In this document: piece after piece, positions 1-10,279 of the stretch
How the letters are laid out: each line of letters opens with the position of its first letter
Position numbering within the stretch: the first letter of the stretch is position 1
DNA from: Isochrysis galbana
Lineage: Eukaryota > Haptophyta > Isochrysidales > Isochrysidaceae
DNA: 64,000 nt
Direction: 5' to 3'
NCBI GenBank assembly: GCA_018136815.1
Contig: CM030940.1
Span: forward strand, 368,443 to 432,442
The notes under the pieces: model-generated
Told to the model about the DNA's origin: nothing
What the model saw: the letters and a program-made list of their open reading frames with translations, nothing else
The model's database searches: none
Program-made: the position numbers and the translations under genes

Positions 1-730
1 GAACTTGCGCGAAAAATGCTATACGGAAACGGCACACAGCTAGGAGAGGCGAGACTGTAGGGTATGTGAGTGTTACGAGAGCGAGAGCGACGAGAGCGAG
101 AGCGACGGATGACGACTGACGACAGGACGACGGACAACGACACCCAGGAAAACACTCCGACTCTCGCCCCACGACTTTCTCACATAACTCGACTGAAATC
201 AAACCCAAACACTCCGGCCAGACGACGACGGACGACGATCAGAAGGCGATCTGTCGGCGATCCCGTCTGGAAGGGGAATCGCACCGTAACGGAAACGAGA
301 GGCAATCTTGCTACGCAGGATTCCAAGAGACCTACCAAATAAGACGAAAGGAGTGCGATGTGCCTAAGGGGAAGATGCGATGAGATTGCAAATTAAACAT
401 TAAACCTGATTGCCCCCAGAAGCAGATAAAGAAGCGCAGGAAAGATAGCAAATTAAACCTATTTGCGAGGCGCCTGGGAGGAAGAAATGTGGGGAAACTT
501 CCCTTCTCTTTCGAGAGAAAGAGAGAGGGCGCTCCACAACCCACGACCCCATGCATCCAAGCGAAGCTTTTGACCGAGAACGAGAGAAAGCAGGGAATCA
601 TAATGATAAATGCCGAACGACGGCAAGAGAAGCCTAACGAGTGTCGATTCGCGAATGCGACAAGCACACGTCAAGGTGTAAGGGCAGCAGTGCGCTGAGG
701 GGTAGTAATAGTACTAACGCTTAGGCTTGA
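1..730. other. No gene; purine-rich low-complexity DNA with a dispersed repeat copy
   Basis: I see no convincing coding segment. Short open frames here consist of GA-repeat translation. Positions about 577-667 closely match 49640-49736, both ending in the phrase TCGATTCGCGAATGCGACA, so this is one copy of an interspersed repeat. The phrase GCAAATTAAAC at about 390-460 recurs near 60848, suggesting relatedness to the unassigned repeat-like DNA at 60.1-61.1 kb. Confidence 0.5.
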
Positions 731-916
731 CTTTGTTAGATGTTTTTAAAAATAAAAATAGAAAATAGCAAGGCAGTATACACAAGTAGCCACGACGACA
801 GCGCCAAGGCGCGGTGGTGTGCGGGTCAAGAGTGGGTCAACGGCCAAGGGCCCTCACCCGCCGGGAGACGGCGCGAGCCGGGCGCCGCAGCACTGCGCTT
901 CCGTGCGGAACGCACA

Positions 917-2094
917 TCACTGGCGCGCCCTCCCCACCTCGCGCCTTCCCGTAGCACCAGCCGCGCGTACCACGCCGCCGCCCTGCTCGCACACCTCAAG
1001 GTCCGGGTGATGAGCACGGAAGACATCGACGTGCGAGCGAGCCAGCGACTTGAACGCGTTGGCGCCGTACGAGCCCAGCATGATGTTGCCCTCGCGCACC
1101 TGCGCGGCACGAGCCCAGGCGTAACAAGGCGGGCTGCACAAGAGCACAAGCGGCGCGGCGCTGTGGCGCGCACCCAGTGGCCGCCCCCGCTCTCGTAGTC
1201 GGGCTCGCGGTCCCACTGGAGCCCCTTTGGCAGCTGGAGCGCCTCCACGGTTGCGTCGAGGCGAGGATTGTAGAAGAATGGGACCGAGATGCGCTCCCTC
1301 GCCGGGCGCAGCACGCGGTGCGGCGTGGCCAGGAAGTAGCCACCCGACACGAGCTGCGCCACTTCCCCGAGGTTGCACACGAACACCTCGGGCCCCGACG
1401 GAGGCACGTCGACCCAGCGGCCGCGCGACCAAGCCTGCAACCCGCCGCTGCCATCCTGGAGCACCAGCGTCAGGAAGCCTGAGTCCGTGTGCGCGCCGCA
1501 GCCCAGCGCGAGCGAGCCGCTGTCGACGGGCTCCCCCTCCCCCCTCCGCTGCGCGGCCGCCGAGTATCTCACGAGCTTGAGCTGCCAGTGCGGCGCGGGC
1601 TGCAGGATGGGTCGAAGTGCGGAGCGCTCGAGCCCGAGCGCCATGGCCATCGCCTCGGCCAGCTCGTCACACAGCGCGCACAGATGCTCAACGTACTCCT
1701 CGACCAGCGGTCGGAGCGTCGGCATCCTCCCTTCCGGCCACTGGTTCCTCCCCCTCAGCCGCTCGTACAGAGGCCCCGCCCTGTCGGTCTTGCGAGGCTC
1801 GTCGGGCCCAAGCTCGAGCTGCTCTCGTAGATCGGGTACGCCGGCTGTCTTCTCGACCGCGTGAGCGATGTAGCCTCGGAAGGCATGCGAGCGGGAGTAG
1901 CAGAGGGTTTGCTTCTCTCTCTGCTCGAGAGAGAAGAAGGTGGAGGAGGAGGAGAGGAGAGAGAGGGGGAGACGAGGGGGAAGGCGGTGGCGGAGGGAGA
2001 AGAGTCCGCAGGTGTGGCATGCGGAGCGGAGGGAGGAGGAGAAGCGGTGGGGAGAGGAGCGCCAGAGGTGTATGTCGAGGAGAGGGAGGTGCAT
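917..2094 (-). CDS. 2-oxoglutarate/Fe(II)-dependent dioxygenase, isopenicillin-N-synthase-like
   Basis: Two exons on the minus strand, 2094-1174 and 1099-917, give 367 aa. The N-terminus at the ATG at 2094 has the family pattern (LPLLDI, then a Leu/Arg-rich helix and CGLFSLRH), followed by FFSLEQREK and an FRGY/GVPDLREQ segment typical of gibberellin-oxidase and IPNS relatives. The double-stranded beta-helix core shows the iron ligands H202 and D204 (GAHTDSG) and H259 (ATPHRV), and the 2-oxoglutarate-binding R268-x-S270. The exon 2 segment (MLGSYGANAFKSLARSH) is the usual C-terminal helix and is in another frame, so the 74-nt GT-AG intron at 1173-1100 is well supported. An in-frame upstream start at 2220 would add only a GA-repeat peptide, so I reject it. 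The substrate is unknown; the family oxidises small molecules in the cytosol. The last 30 residues are less certain. Confidence 0.85.
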
Positions 2095-2099
2095 CTCGC

Positions 2100-2823
2100 T
2101 CTCTCTCTCCCTCTCCCTCCCTCTCCGTTCTCCGTTCTCGCTCTCCCTCTCTCCCTCTCTCTCTCTCTCTCCTTCTCTCTCTCTCCTCTCTCTCTCTCTC
2201 AAATATACAGACACACACATTCACATATATATACCCCAAAATCCACAGAGAGATCTCACGAAAGTCCCAAAGAGACCAGGGGGCCAAACTCAAGATAAAC
2301 TCCCGAAGCTTAAGCTATCCAACCGAGGAACGTATGAAACCACTGGGGGCACACTCTCTCTCATCTCCTCTCTCCCAACAACTCTCTCTCCCAGTAAAGA
2401 TCTCCCTATTTTAGAGACGACCTCTCCAAGAGAAGAGAGAGCTAGAGACCTCACGAGACAAGCTGGAGCACCTCCGTATCCTTTAATGAAACGGAAGAGT
2501 GAGAGGATTCTCACGCGACGAAGTCGAGAGAGAGGGGACAGGAGCATCACGACGACGCTGCCCCTTTTTGTTTTGATCCGATGCTTTTTTATGTCTCCTT
2601 CCCGCCCCGCCCACCCCTTCCTCTCTGCCACTCTCAAGTACTCTCTCATCCCCTTTCAGTTTGAACTCCTTCCTCTAGGCCAATCTACTCCTTGTTTCCC
2701 CTCCCTCCCTCTCTCTCTCTCTCTCTCTCCCTCTCTCTCTCTTCTCTTCTTCCTCTTCTCTCTCTCTCTCTCTCTCTCTCCCTCTCTCTCTCTTCTCTTC
2801 TCTCTTCTCTCTCTCTCTCTCTT

Positions 2824-2866
<43 letters not shown>

Positions 2867-2895
2867 CTCTCTCTCTCTTCTCTTCTCTTTTCTCT

Positions 2896-2946
<51 letters not shown>

Positions 2947-2956
2947 TCTCTCTCTT

Positions 2957-3053
<97 letters not shown>

Positions 3054-3105
3054 TCTCTCTCTTCTCTCTCTCTCCCTTTCTCTCTCTCTCCCTCCTCTCT
3101 CTCCT
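2100..3105. repeat. CT/GA simple-sequence tract
   Basis: Blocks of CT dinucleotide and CTCTT variants occupy 2100-2205 and about 2690-3105, running into the assembly gap. Between them (2205-2690) I see nothing codable. The first block lies directly upstream of the oxygenase start codon, as a GA-rich strand in the direction of that gene. The long Ser/Leu-repeat open frames across it are artefacts. Confidence 0.95.
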
Positions 3106-3205
3106 NNNNNNNNNNNNNNNNNNNNNNNNNNNNNNNNNNNNNNNNNNNNNNNNNNNNNNNNNNNNNNNNNNNNNNNNNNNNNNNNNNNNNNNNNNNNNNN
3201 NNNNN
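3106..3205. other. Assembly gap of 100 N
   Basis: A run of exactly 100 N, a conventional gap size, placed where the CT tract defeated assembly. The true length is unknown. Confidence 1.
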
Positions 3206-3300
3206 GAGAGGGAACTGGGGAAGGGGAAGGGGGTTGTCAGGGGTTAAGGTTGGGTAGTAGGGAGGTGCACTAGCAAGCTGCCTCACGCCGTGTAAGTAGC
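3206..3300. repeat. Dispersed gap-flanking repeat, copy 1
   Basis: The purine-rich stretch starting GAGGGAACTGGGGAAGGGG and the following GCTGCCTCACGCCG segment recur at 49455-49500 and 49737-49755, and in part at 43490-43510. The same repeat therefore abuts both N gaps, consistent with repeats causing the assembly breaks. Confidence 0.7.
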
Positions 3301-3380
3301 GGGAATTTTTAAGAAGATTTTTTTCTTATGCCGGGGTTCTTGATGGACGCAACTGTACAATTAATGATTAATAATGTTAA

Positions 3381-3990
3381 TATTAGGGCGGTCAAACAGG
3401 TTTCTTTATTAGTATTAGGGATTAAAAATGAAAATTGACCATCTCCATCTCAAAATTCTGAATTGCGGGAATTTGAGGATTTTTCCCGGTGGAAATTTCT
3501 CAATACACCCAATAATTAGCTCATATCCGGAGCCCATTAGCCATGCATTAGGACCCGGACCCCCCCCTTGGCCCTTGCTTGGTTGGCCCTTGGCCCCCCA
3601 CAACAAACAACAAAACGTAAACAAATATAAATAATGACGAAAGACTTTTTAAATAAAAGACGCTAAAATCTAAAATCGCAAAAGCTTAAAAATTAAAAAG
3701 TAAAATCTAAAATCGCAAAAGCTTAAAAATTAAAAAGCTCAACTTCAAGTCGAGACGTCGAGACCGGGCGGGGTGCGTGCCCGTTTTCGACGATCCATCC
3801 GGATGGGAGGCCCCGCCGCCCCGCCGGATACGGATACCAAACAAATACAAATACACAGGAGCAACCCGGATGGTTACGCCAATCGGGCAGGGGCAGGGGC
3901 AGGCTGCGCGCCGAAACCTCGTCGAAATCACCCGTACGCGGAGCCCATTGATCATTCAACGTTGAGCTGTCGCCGAGGGAGGCCCGGAGA
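3381..3990 (+). repeat. Dispersed element, copy A (inverted partner at 55578-56040)
   Basis: This copy starts near TTAGGGCGGTCAAACAGG and ends near GTCGCCGAGGGAGG. The reverse complement of 55578-56040 follows it block by block: the GGCGGTCAAACAGG end, the GGAATTTGAGG segment, the ATATCCGG/GGACCCGG segment, TTTTCGACGATCCATCC, and the TCGTCGAAAT and CGTTGAGC segments. Copy A is longer because of inserted A-rich DNA. No convincing ORF is present, so it looks non-autonomous; class unknown. Confidence 0.75.
3664..3737. repeat. Tandem duplication, 37-bp unit x2
   Basis: The AT-rich unit beginning TAAAATCTAAAATCGC is present twice in tandem without visible differences, inside the dispersed element copy A. 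It accounts for part of that copy's extra length. Confidence 0.9.
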
Positions 3991-5160
3991 GCCCAACCTC
4001 GAACCGATCGATGCCGACGTTTGTTGCGGAGGCACAGACCCTGCGTGACCAAACCCAAACAAACAAAAATAGAAAAAAACTCAAAACTAGCTAACCCCAA
4101 TTATCTAGAATTCTCAGTTATCTATAAGGTAACTGGCTAGACAAATAGACATCGGCATCATCTCGAAGTAAGTATTTCGCTGCAGGCACTAACTATGTTT
4201 AAGTAGGTACTTAGCCATGAGTCACTATCTACTTCTAACTAAGTACTTAGTGCTCACAAACAAGACCCTGTTCCACGCCTTAGGGGCGGGTCGGGGTGGT
4301 CAGGGCTAGGGTGGGTACGCGTGTGGCCAAGGGGGCCGTATGCGCGCTCTGCGAGGAGCGCTGAGGGCTGCGCAGATGACAGATGACGTCTTGCCTTCAG
4401 CAGTTCAGCAGGCAGACAATCACAATCAATCTCGGGCCGCCGACGAGTGGAACGGATCACTAAGAACTAAGAAATAAGAAATCCGGTGTGATGAATACTC
4501 CGTCTCAAAATACTTCTACAGCACTTTTTCTTCTATCTTCTATCACTCCCGCGGCGGGCGCCGCGGTTCTTGTATCGGGGCTACCGTAGTAGGGGCTCTG
4601 TCTGGGTCTAGGGCCGAAAGGGCACCGGATATGTGATATGTGCCAGTTACACCTATCTATATCTATATCTATATTATCTATCCGGTCAACATCAGCATAT
4701 CCAAAAATCAAAAATCTCGTGACGAATGCGCAATCTTGACTTGGTCAATTTTCACCCTTAGAGGTTAGAATAGAAGTTTGGCCGCCCTACTGCACAAGCG
4801 CTTCACAGCCCCATTGACCATTGAGCCTTTGAGGAGGGCGCTGGCCTCGGTCTCCGCTTGAAGCCTCGCCACTTCCGCATCGTGACGCACCGCGGCCGCC
4901 TGTAACCTGAGGTTCGTTTTTTTTCCCGACCGGCACTCCTTCATTTTCGTGATAGCATGAAACTATGAAACATAGAGCAAGACCCGTGGGGGGGGGAGGT
5001 CTCATGTCTCATGATTAGTAGGTACTAAGGAAGGTAGGTCATCAAGCAGCAAGCAGCGTGGGTGGTGGGTGGCCCGCCGACCGTGCACGTGTAAAGTACG
5101 CGCACCATCTACAAAAGAATGCTTCTCTCCCGCGCGTCGGCGCGGCGGGGCGCGGAGCCC
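3991..5160. other. No gene recognised
   Basis: This interval holds AT-rich and GC-rich patches, several repeats of the phrase AAGTA/GTACTTAG at 4165-4250, and a short TATCTA array near 4650-4680. No frame shows sustained coding character on either strand. Confidence 0.5.
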
Positions 5161-5161
5161 T

Positions 5162-5206
5162 CCCCCCCCCCCCCCTCGCTCCCCCTCCCCCCCCCCCCCC
5201 CCCCCC
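5162..5206 (+). promoter_or_regulatory. Poly-C tracts upstream of SF1
   Basis: Two C homopolymers (5162-5175 and 5187-5206) lie 41 bp and more upstream of the SF1 start codon. Similar C tracts sit about 60-100 bp upstream of the start codons of SMU1, the unknown ORF at 25814 and, on the minus strand, the gene starting at 16095. A promoter or 5'-UTR role is inference from this recurrence. Confidence 0.35.
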
Positions 5207-5246
5207 GAGTCCCTGCTCCCTCTGCCTGCGGAGTGGCGCCTCTGCG

Positions 5247-7026
5247 ATGGAGTCTGCAGGCAGTGCGTCCAGCCCGGCAGAGACGGCGGGGCCGTCAGCC
5301 GAGGCTGCCAAGCCGAAGCGCTCTCGATGGGGCTCCAAGAAGGACGAGGAGCCCAAGAAGCGCTCGCGCTGGGGCGCCACGCCGGCCGAGAGCAGTGACC
5401 CTCTCCAGCTGGCGGTCCAGCTGGGTCTCCCTCTCGCTGCGCTGCAGAATATGGACGCAGAGCAGCAAGCGAGTCTTCCGGGACTCAAGCGGAAGGTCGA
5501 TGAGATCGACTTGCTGCTCAGGCTGCCAGACTGCGGAGTCGGAGATGTGCCTCCCGCAGAGCGCTCGCCCTCACCAGAGCCAACGTACGATGAGGCAGGC
5601 AACCGCAGCAACACGCGCGAGATGCGCCGCCGTCGGCAGCTTCTCGCGACGAGGCAAAGCCTGATGGACTCGCTCAAGCCCAAGGTGGCGCAGCGCTGCT
5701 GGAGGAAGCTCATCGTGCCCGTCGACAAGTATCCTGGATACAACTTTTTTGGGGCCATCATCGGACCCCGCGGGAATGCGCAAAAGCGTATGGAACGCGA
5801 GTCAGGCTGCAAGATTGTGATCCGCGGGAAGGGTGCCATCAAGGACGGTTGCGGACGGCACGATGGGAAGCCATTCGGTCCCGAGGACGAGGAGCCTATG
5901 CATGTCCTGATTGAGGGACCGGATGAGGCAACTGTGGAGAAAGGCCAGGCAATGGTGGAGGTGGTGCTCAACCCGTATTCGGAGGATGCGGTACAGCAAA
6001 AGGAGAAGCAGATGCGAGAGCTTGCGATCATCAACGGTACGCTGCTCACCGCTGGTCGTTACTCGAGACACTTCTATTGTGCCTGCGGCGTCTCGCTTAC
6101 GCATGCGGCACGTCGCTGTCAATGCCCATCTGAGCTCACTCGCACCATGGTGTTTCGCAGTATGTTCTCTCCGCCATCCATCCCTAAGCAACACACTGCA
6201 TGCAGCTAACCTTTACATGTTTCTGCTCGTAGGCACGCTAAAGGAGGAGGACTCGGCTCTCGTTCCAGTGGCCAATTGGGGCAACACTGCTGCCAAGGGC
6301 GCCCTGTGGCGACCGCCTCCACCTTCTGGTGGGCCGTTACCTGGACCGCCACGAGGAGGTGGCAATGGGCACAGCATGGATGACGAGTATGCCTCATTCA
6401 TGGCCGAGCTGGACGGCGGCAGCGGAGGCGGTGGCGGCAGCGGAGGTGGTAGCGGCCGGTCACGTCCCGATCCGACTCATGCGCCTTGGGCACGCTCTGA
6501 ATCAGAGGGGGGTATCGGTGGCGGCCCTCGCGCGCCACCAGGCCCACGACCACCAATGCCACCTGGTGGTGGTGGGCCGCGGCCACCTATGCCTCCGCGA
6601 GGCCCAGCGCCACCTCCCCCATGGGCTGGTCTCGGGGGCGGCCCCCCTGGAGGGCCGCCGGCATTCGGTGCACAACCTGGCTACCCTCGCCCTCCGATCC
6701 CGCCCCCCCCACCTCCACACATCTTGGGTGGCGGCAAACCTGCACCGCCCCCTCCGCCTGGCTTTGGTCGGCCGCATGGGTTTACTCCGCCACCCCCGTA
6801 CCAGCTACCCGCATTCCCGCCGCCTCCGCCGCCTCCACCGCCCCCGCCGCCTCCGCCTGGGCACGACGGGCCGGCGCAGGGTATGGATGAGGCTCCACCA
6901 CCACCTCCGAGCGAAGGCTGGCCACCGCCCCCTCCCCCTCCACCGGATGGGGCTGATGTGCCCCCGCCACCTCCCCCGCCTCCGGAGGAGGAGCCGCCCC
7001 CGCCGCCGCCGCCGCCTCCAGGATAG
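5247..7026 (+). CDS. SF1: Splicing factor 1 / branch-point binding protein homologue
   Basis: Exons 5247-6036 and 6233-7026 join in phase to 527 aa. Early in splicing, SF1/BBP binds the intron branch point in the nucleus together with U2AF. Visible features: an N-terminal repeated RSRWG motif (the ULM-like U2AF contact region, about residues 27-50), the SF1 helix-hairpin region with SPSPEP and Y-D-E-A-G-x-R (about 110-125), and a maxi-KH domain with YPGYNFFGAIIGPRG and the KQKEKQ/MRELAIINGTL QUA2-like segment. Exon 2 continues with LKEEDSALVPVANWG and a long Gly/Pro-rich tail of poly-proline runs. The CCHC zinc knuckle that usually follows the KH domain in animal, plant and yeast SF1 is not visible. 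The intron (196 nt) has donor GGTACGCT and acceptor GGCACGCT, an imperfect direct repeat. Confidence 0.93.
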
Positions 7027-8087
7027 TCTCGGCACAGCCGTATTCGCCATCCTAGCAGCTGGACTAATGCACCTAGCAGCTGGACTAATGGCACGTCATC
7101 GTGCCAGTTGACAGCGTCGTATGCGGGGTGCTGCTACTTGAGAAGGAGAACGTATAGATGGGAGAGGTTCTGACCTGCAAACCTCGTGTGTTGGTACTTG
7201 AAACGGCTGCACGTGGCCCGCACTGCTAGATCTGGTCCTCACTGCATGCTTGCTTGGTTATGATTGCACCGATTACAAGTATCGGACAACACGCACGAAG
7301 AAGGAACCCAGATGTGCGTGATAGCAATGAACCAACGTCGTCATCATCGATGCTAAACTAGCCAGCAATAAGATGAGCGAGCGTGCGGCCGTGGCGTGTG
7401 CCAATCGTTGGTTGCAAAGGATGGCACCTTACTACCTTCCTCTTCTCCATTTAGTCAGAGGGGAGTCGGTAGGTTGCAGTCTCGATCAAACTGGTTCAGG
7501 TTTTTTGATGGTCCTTGCAGGTGCTGCACCCCTCCTTACGTTTCGTGCTGCGATTGACGCGTCGATTGGCGCGTCGTGATCGAATCTGGGGCAGTGTTTG
7601 AAGGGACGATACTGCCGTGTGAGCTAGGAAGGGTGTAAAGCAGGCTACAAACGTGTGGTGTGTGAGCGCATCTCAAGTGTGGAGGTTCATCGGCGTCGCG
7701 TTCGTATTCGTATTGCTACAAACAGTGCCTGTACGCTGTAGTGGCGAAAAAGTAAGCCGCATCCGTGGCGGAATGTCACGCGGGTAGCTTATAGATTTTA
7801 CTGCGAGGATGGGTATATGTGTCACTGCGTCATTGAGCGTCATGTGTGCGCTGCCTTGTTCTTTTGCGGTTGTGGTCATTGATTGATGTTAATTATAATT
7901 TGAAACGAACTCTAAGATCTAAGACCGACTACTAGTACTAGCCAAAATGTAAACTTGTTATCGTAGTGTGGTCGTGTGTGTGTGGGCGCAGCCCACGCGT
8001 CATGCGTGGCGCGCGGTTGGCCCTTGATCGGCAGCGTGAGGCACATGTAGGGCCAGGTCAATACTTCTAGCAAAAGCCGCAAAACTT
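7027..8087. other. SF1 3' region and intergenic DNA
   Basis: No credible ORF. Contains a tandem CTAGCAGCTGGACTAATG duplication (about 7051-7088) right after the SF1 stop and a GT-rich stretch near 7970-7985. Confidence 0.5.
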
Positions 8088-9367
8088 CAACTAAGTTTAT
8101 ACTTGGTTCGCCCATGGCGGGGGGCACGAGCCCCCCCCTCTCTCCACTCCTCCCCTGCCATGGGCCATGGGGGAGGAACCACTCATGCTCCTGGCATGCC
8201 TGATGGCTTGCCTGGAGCCCACTGCCCTGCTGACCCACCCTCTCACTGGCAGGCTCGCCTGCCTCGCGCGTCCGTCCTGGCCAGTCGTGGCCAGCCCATC
8301 GCTCCAATCCCCCCTCCCGCCCCCCTGGTCGACAGGCAGACAGGTGCAGCGTGGGGGTGGGGGCCCCAGAGGCTCGGGAGCGCCAGCGAGGGAGAGGCAG
8401 GGGAGGCCAGTGCCCAGCCCAGCCTCCTCTGCCCCCTAAATTGGCCTCCAAGAACCTCCAGGGGCCGCCAGAGGGCAGCTCGGAGGCCTGCCGCAGGCGC
8501 GCCATCGCGCGTGCCGCAGGAGAGGGGGAGAGAGAGCGCGAAGAATAATAATAATCAATGTTATATCCTAGCCAACCCCACTAGCTAATTGGACATATAA
8601 TTAAATAAACCTTTTAATAGTCTCACCGCACACGCGGCCGTGGACCCTCTACTTCCTACTCACGTAGGAAAACCTTCTACACCCCCACTCCCCCGGCCCT
8701 TCTCCCCCCGCCATAAGGCGGCTCCCCCCGTGCACTACTAGGGGGATAGGGGTGAAGGGCTTAGATATGGTCCGGTGGCCCGCGCCTCCCCCCGGTGATC
8801 ATTCCCCCCCTTCCTCCTGTGTCTCCGAGTGGTCCGAGTGGGCGGCCGACTCTGTCCCGACTTATCCTGTAAACAGGAGCGGGACTTACCAATTTTTCGG
8901 TGGGCGGAGCTCTCGCTCCGCCCACCCCCTTCTCCGCGCTCTCTCTCCCCTCTCCTGCGGCACGCGCGTTGGCGCGCCTGCGGCAGGCCTCCAACTGCCC
9001 TCTGGCGACCCCTGGAGGCTCCCGGAGGCCAGCTCAGGGGGCAGAGGAGGCTGGGGCTGGGCCCTGACCTCCCCTGCCTCTCTCTCGCTGGCGCTCGTGA
9101 GCCTCTGGGGGCCCCACGCTGCACCTGTCTGCCTGTCGACCAGGGGGGGAGGGGGGGTTGGAGCAATGGGCTGGCCACGAGGGGCCAGGTTGGGCGAATG
9201 GGGCGAGCCTGTGGGGAAGGGAGTGGGTCAGTAGGGCAGCAGTCTCCTCCTGGCAAGCCATCAGGCATGCCAGGAGGATGGGTGGTTCCTCCCCCATGGC
9301 AGGGGAGGAGTGGAGAGAGGGGGGGGCTCGTGCCCCCCCATGGGTCAACCAAGTATAAACTTAGTTG
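8088..9367. mobile_element. Foldback element with long inverted arms
   Basis: The outermost about 20 bp (ACTAAGTTTATACTTGG at the left, its exact reverse complement at the right) are perfect inverted repeats. Inside them the arms continue as imperfect inverted repeats: left about 8088-8545 and right about 8936-9367. Matching landmarks are CCATGGGGGAGGAACCA against TGGTTCCTCCCCCATGG, the GTCGACAGGCAGACAGGTGC block, and the GCCGCAGG/CGCGCG inner end. The loop (8546-8935) carries the ATATCCTAGCCAACCCCACT repeat. No transposase ORF is visible, so it is non-autonomous. Related arms occur at 44041-44565 with 45614-45690, and terminal remnants at 10016-10075. Confidence 0.8.
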
Positions 9368-9690
9368 TAGCTAATTGGACATAACGTTTCCGTCCCGGAA
9401 TCCCGCCATGCCTGACGGGCCAAGTGTCCGAGTGATACCGACCGGGGGGTGGGGGCACTACTGCATGTTTATGTAATTGTGAACCGCAGAGAAATAAGCT
9501 GCTATGCGCACGCACGGCGCCCCCGCGGGGGAACCGATGCACATCGCGCCGTGCGCATCCACGGCGTGCACATGGGTGATTGCAACTCATCACACACTTC
9601 CCGTGAAACATCTCTCTTATACTGCGTGTTTATGTAATTGTAATTGTAAACCGCAGAGAAACAAGCTGCTATGCGCACGCACGGTGTCTC
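9368..9690. repeat. TAGCTAATTGG repeat tail and 60-bp direct repeat
   Basis: Starting AGCTAATTGGACATAA and followed by TCCCGGAATCCCGCC, this matches 12415-12600 and 43800-43960. Within it the segment GTTTATGTAATTGT...GCTGCTATGCGCACGCACGG occurs twice (about 9466-9517 and 9627-9683). Confidence 0.7.
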
Positions 9691-9824
9691 AATGGGGGCG
9701 CTGGTTCGTCACTCTGTCGCCAAAAATAGATCAATCCCTAAGAACGTGGTAGATTTGTATATGGACATTTGATAGCTCAATTCGACTGATGTCCCACAAT
9801 TGACGGAACGACACCTGAGGAGAG

Positions 9825-9905
9825 ACACGCTCTAAGAATAGAGTGTGTCGGAGACGCTCCCCCTGCATGCGAGGGGGCGCGCTCTAAGAATAGAGCGTGC
9901 CGCAT
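9825..9905. repeat. Two tandem hairpins, CGCTCTAAGAATAGAGYG
   Basis: The short stem-loop with stem CGCTCT/AGAGYG and loop AAGAAT occurs twice in tandem, each followed by GCTCCCCCT, giving a period of about 55 bp. No gene is attached and the function is unknown. Confidence 0.7.
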
Positions 9906-10013
9906 GGGGTGCTCCCCCTACCCGCAACACAATGTCTCATAAGTCCGTCCCAAATTCGACGGAACGCGACCTCACTCACGGTCCTCACGAGTCACGAGTC
10001 GCCTCCACCCCAA

Positions 10014-10075
10014 GAGTGAACTAAGTATAAACTTGGTTGCCCCCCATGGATGAACCAAGTATAAACTTAGTTGCG
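10014..10075. repeat. Remnant of two foldback-element ends
   Basis: Two same-orientation copies of the terminal phrase AAGTATAAACTT, separated by GGTTGCCCCCCATGG, match the right end of the 8088-9367 element. They are probably ends left by excision or nested insertion. Confidence 0.65.
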
Positions 10076-10279
10076 GTGGGAATGTTAAGGTGTTTTTAAT
10101 GTGCGACTGCCAGCATCACCAGCTCATAACTATCACAACAGGTAAATGGTACAATAAACAATACTAGATACTAGATGTGGAAAGAATGAAAATGAATTTG
10201 ACAAGTAGAATGCAGCAAGTAGTCTCCCTATACGTCGTTCTCCACATGCCTAAGATACACGTTTGGGTACCGCTAGAAT

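Noticed and set aside
2094..2220. N-terminal extension of the oxygenase ORF to 2220
   Set aside because: It adds only a Glu/Arg repeat peptide from GA repeats; the family N-terminus aligns with the ATG at 2094.
1940..3247. Long Ser/Leu-repeat and Glu/Arg-repeat open frames over the CT tracts
   Set aside because: They are translations of CT/GA simple repeats, run into the N gap, and have no non-repetitive domain.
6681..7094. Gly-rich minus-strand ORF opposite the SF1 tail
   Set aside because: It is the complement of SF1 poly-proline codons.
9462..9683. CRISPR-like direct repeat pair
   Set aside because: Only two copies of about 55 bp, differing from each other, inside a dispersed repeat.
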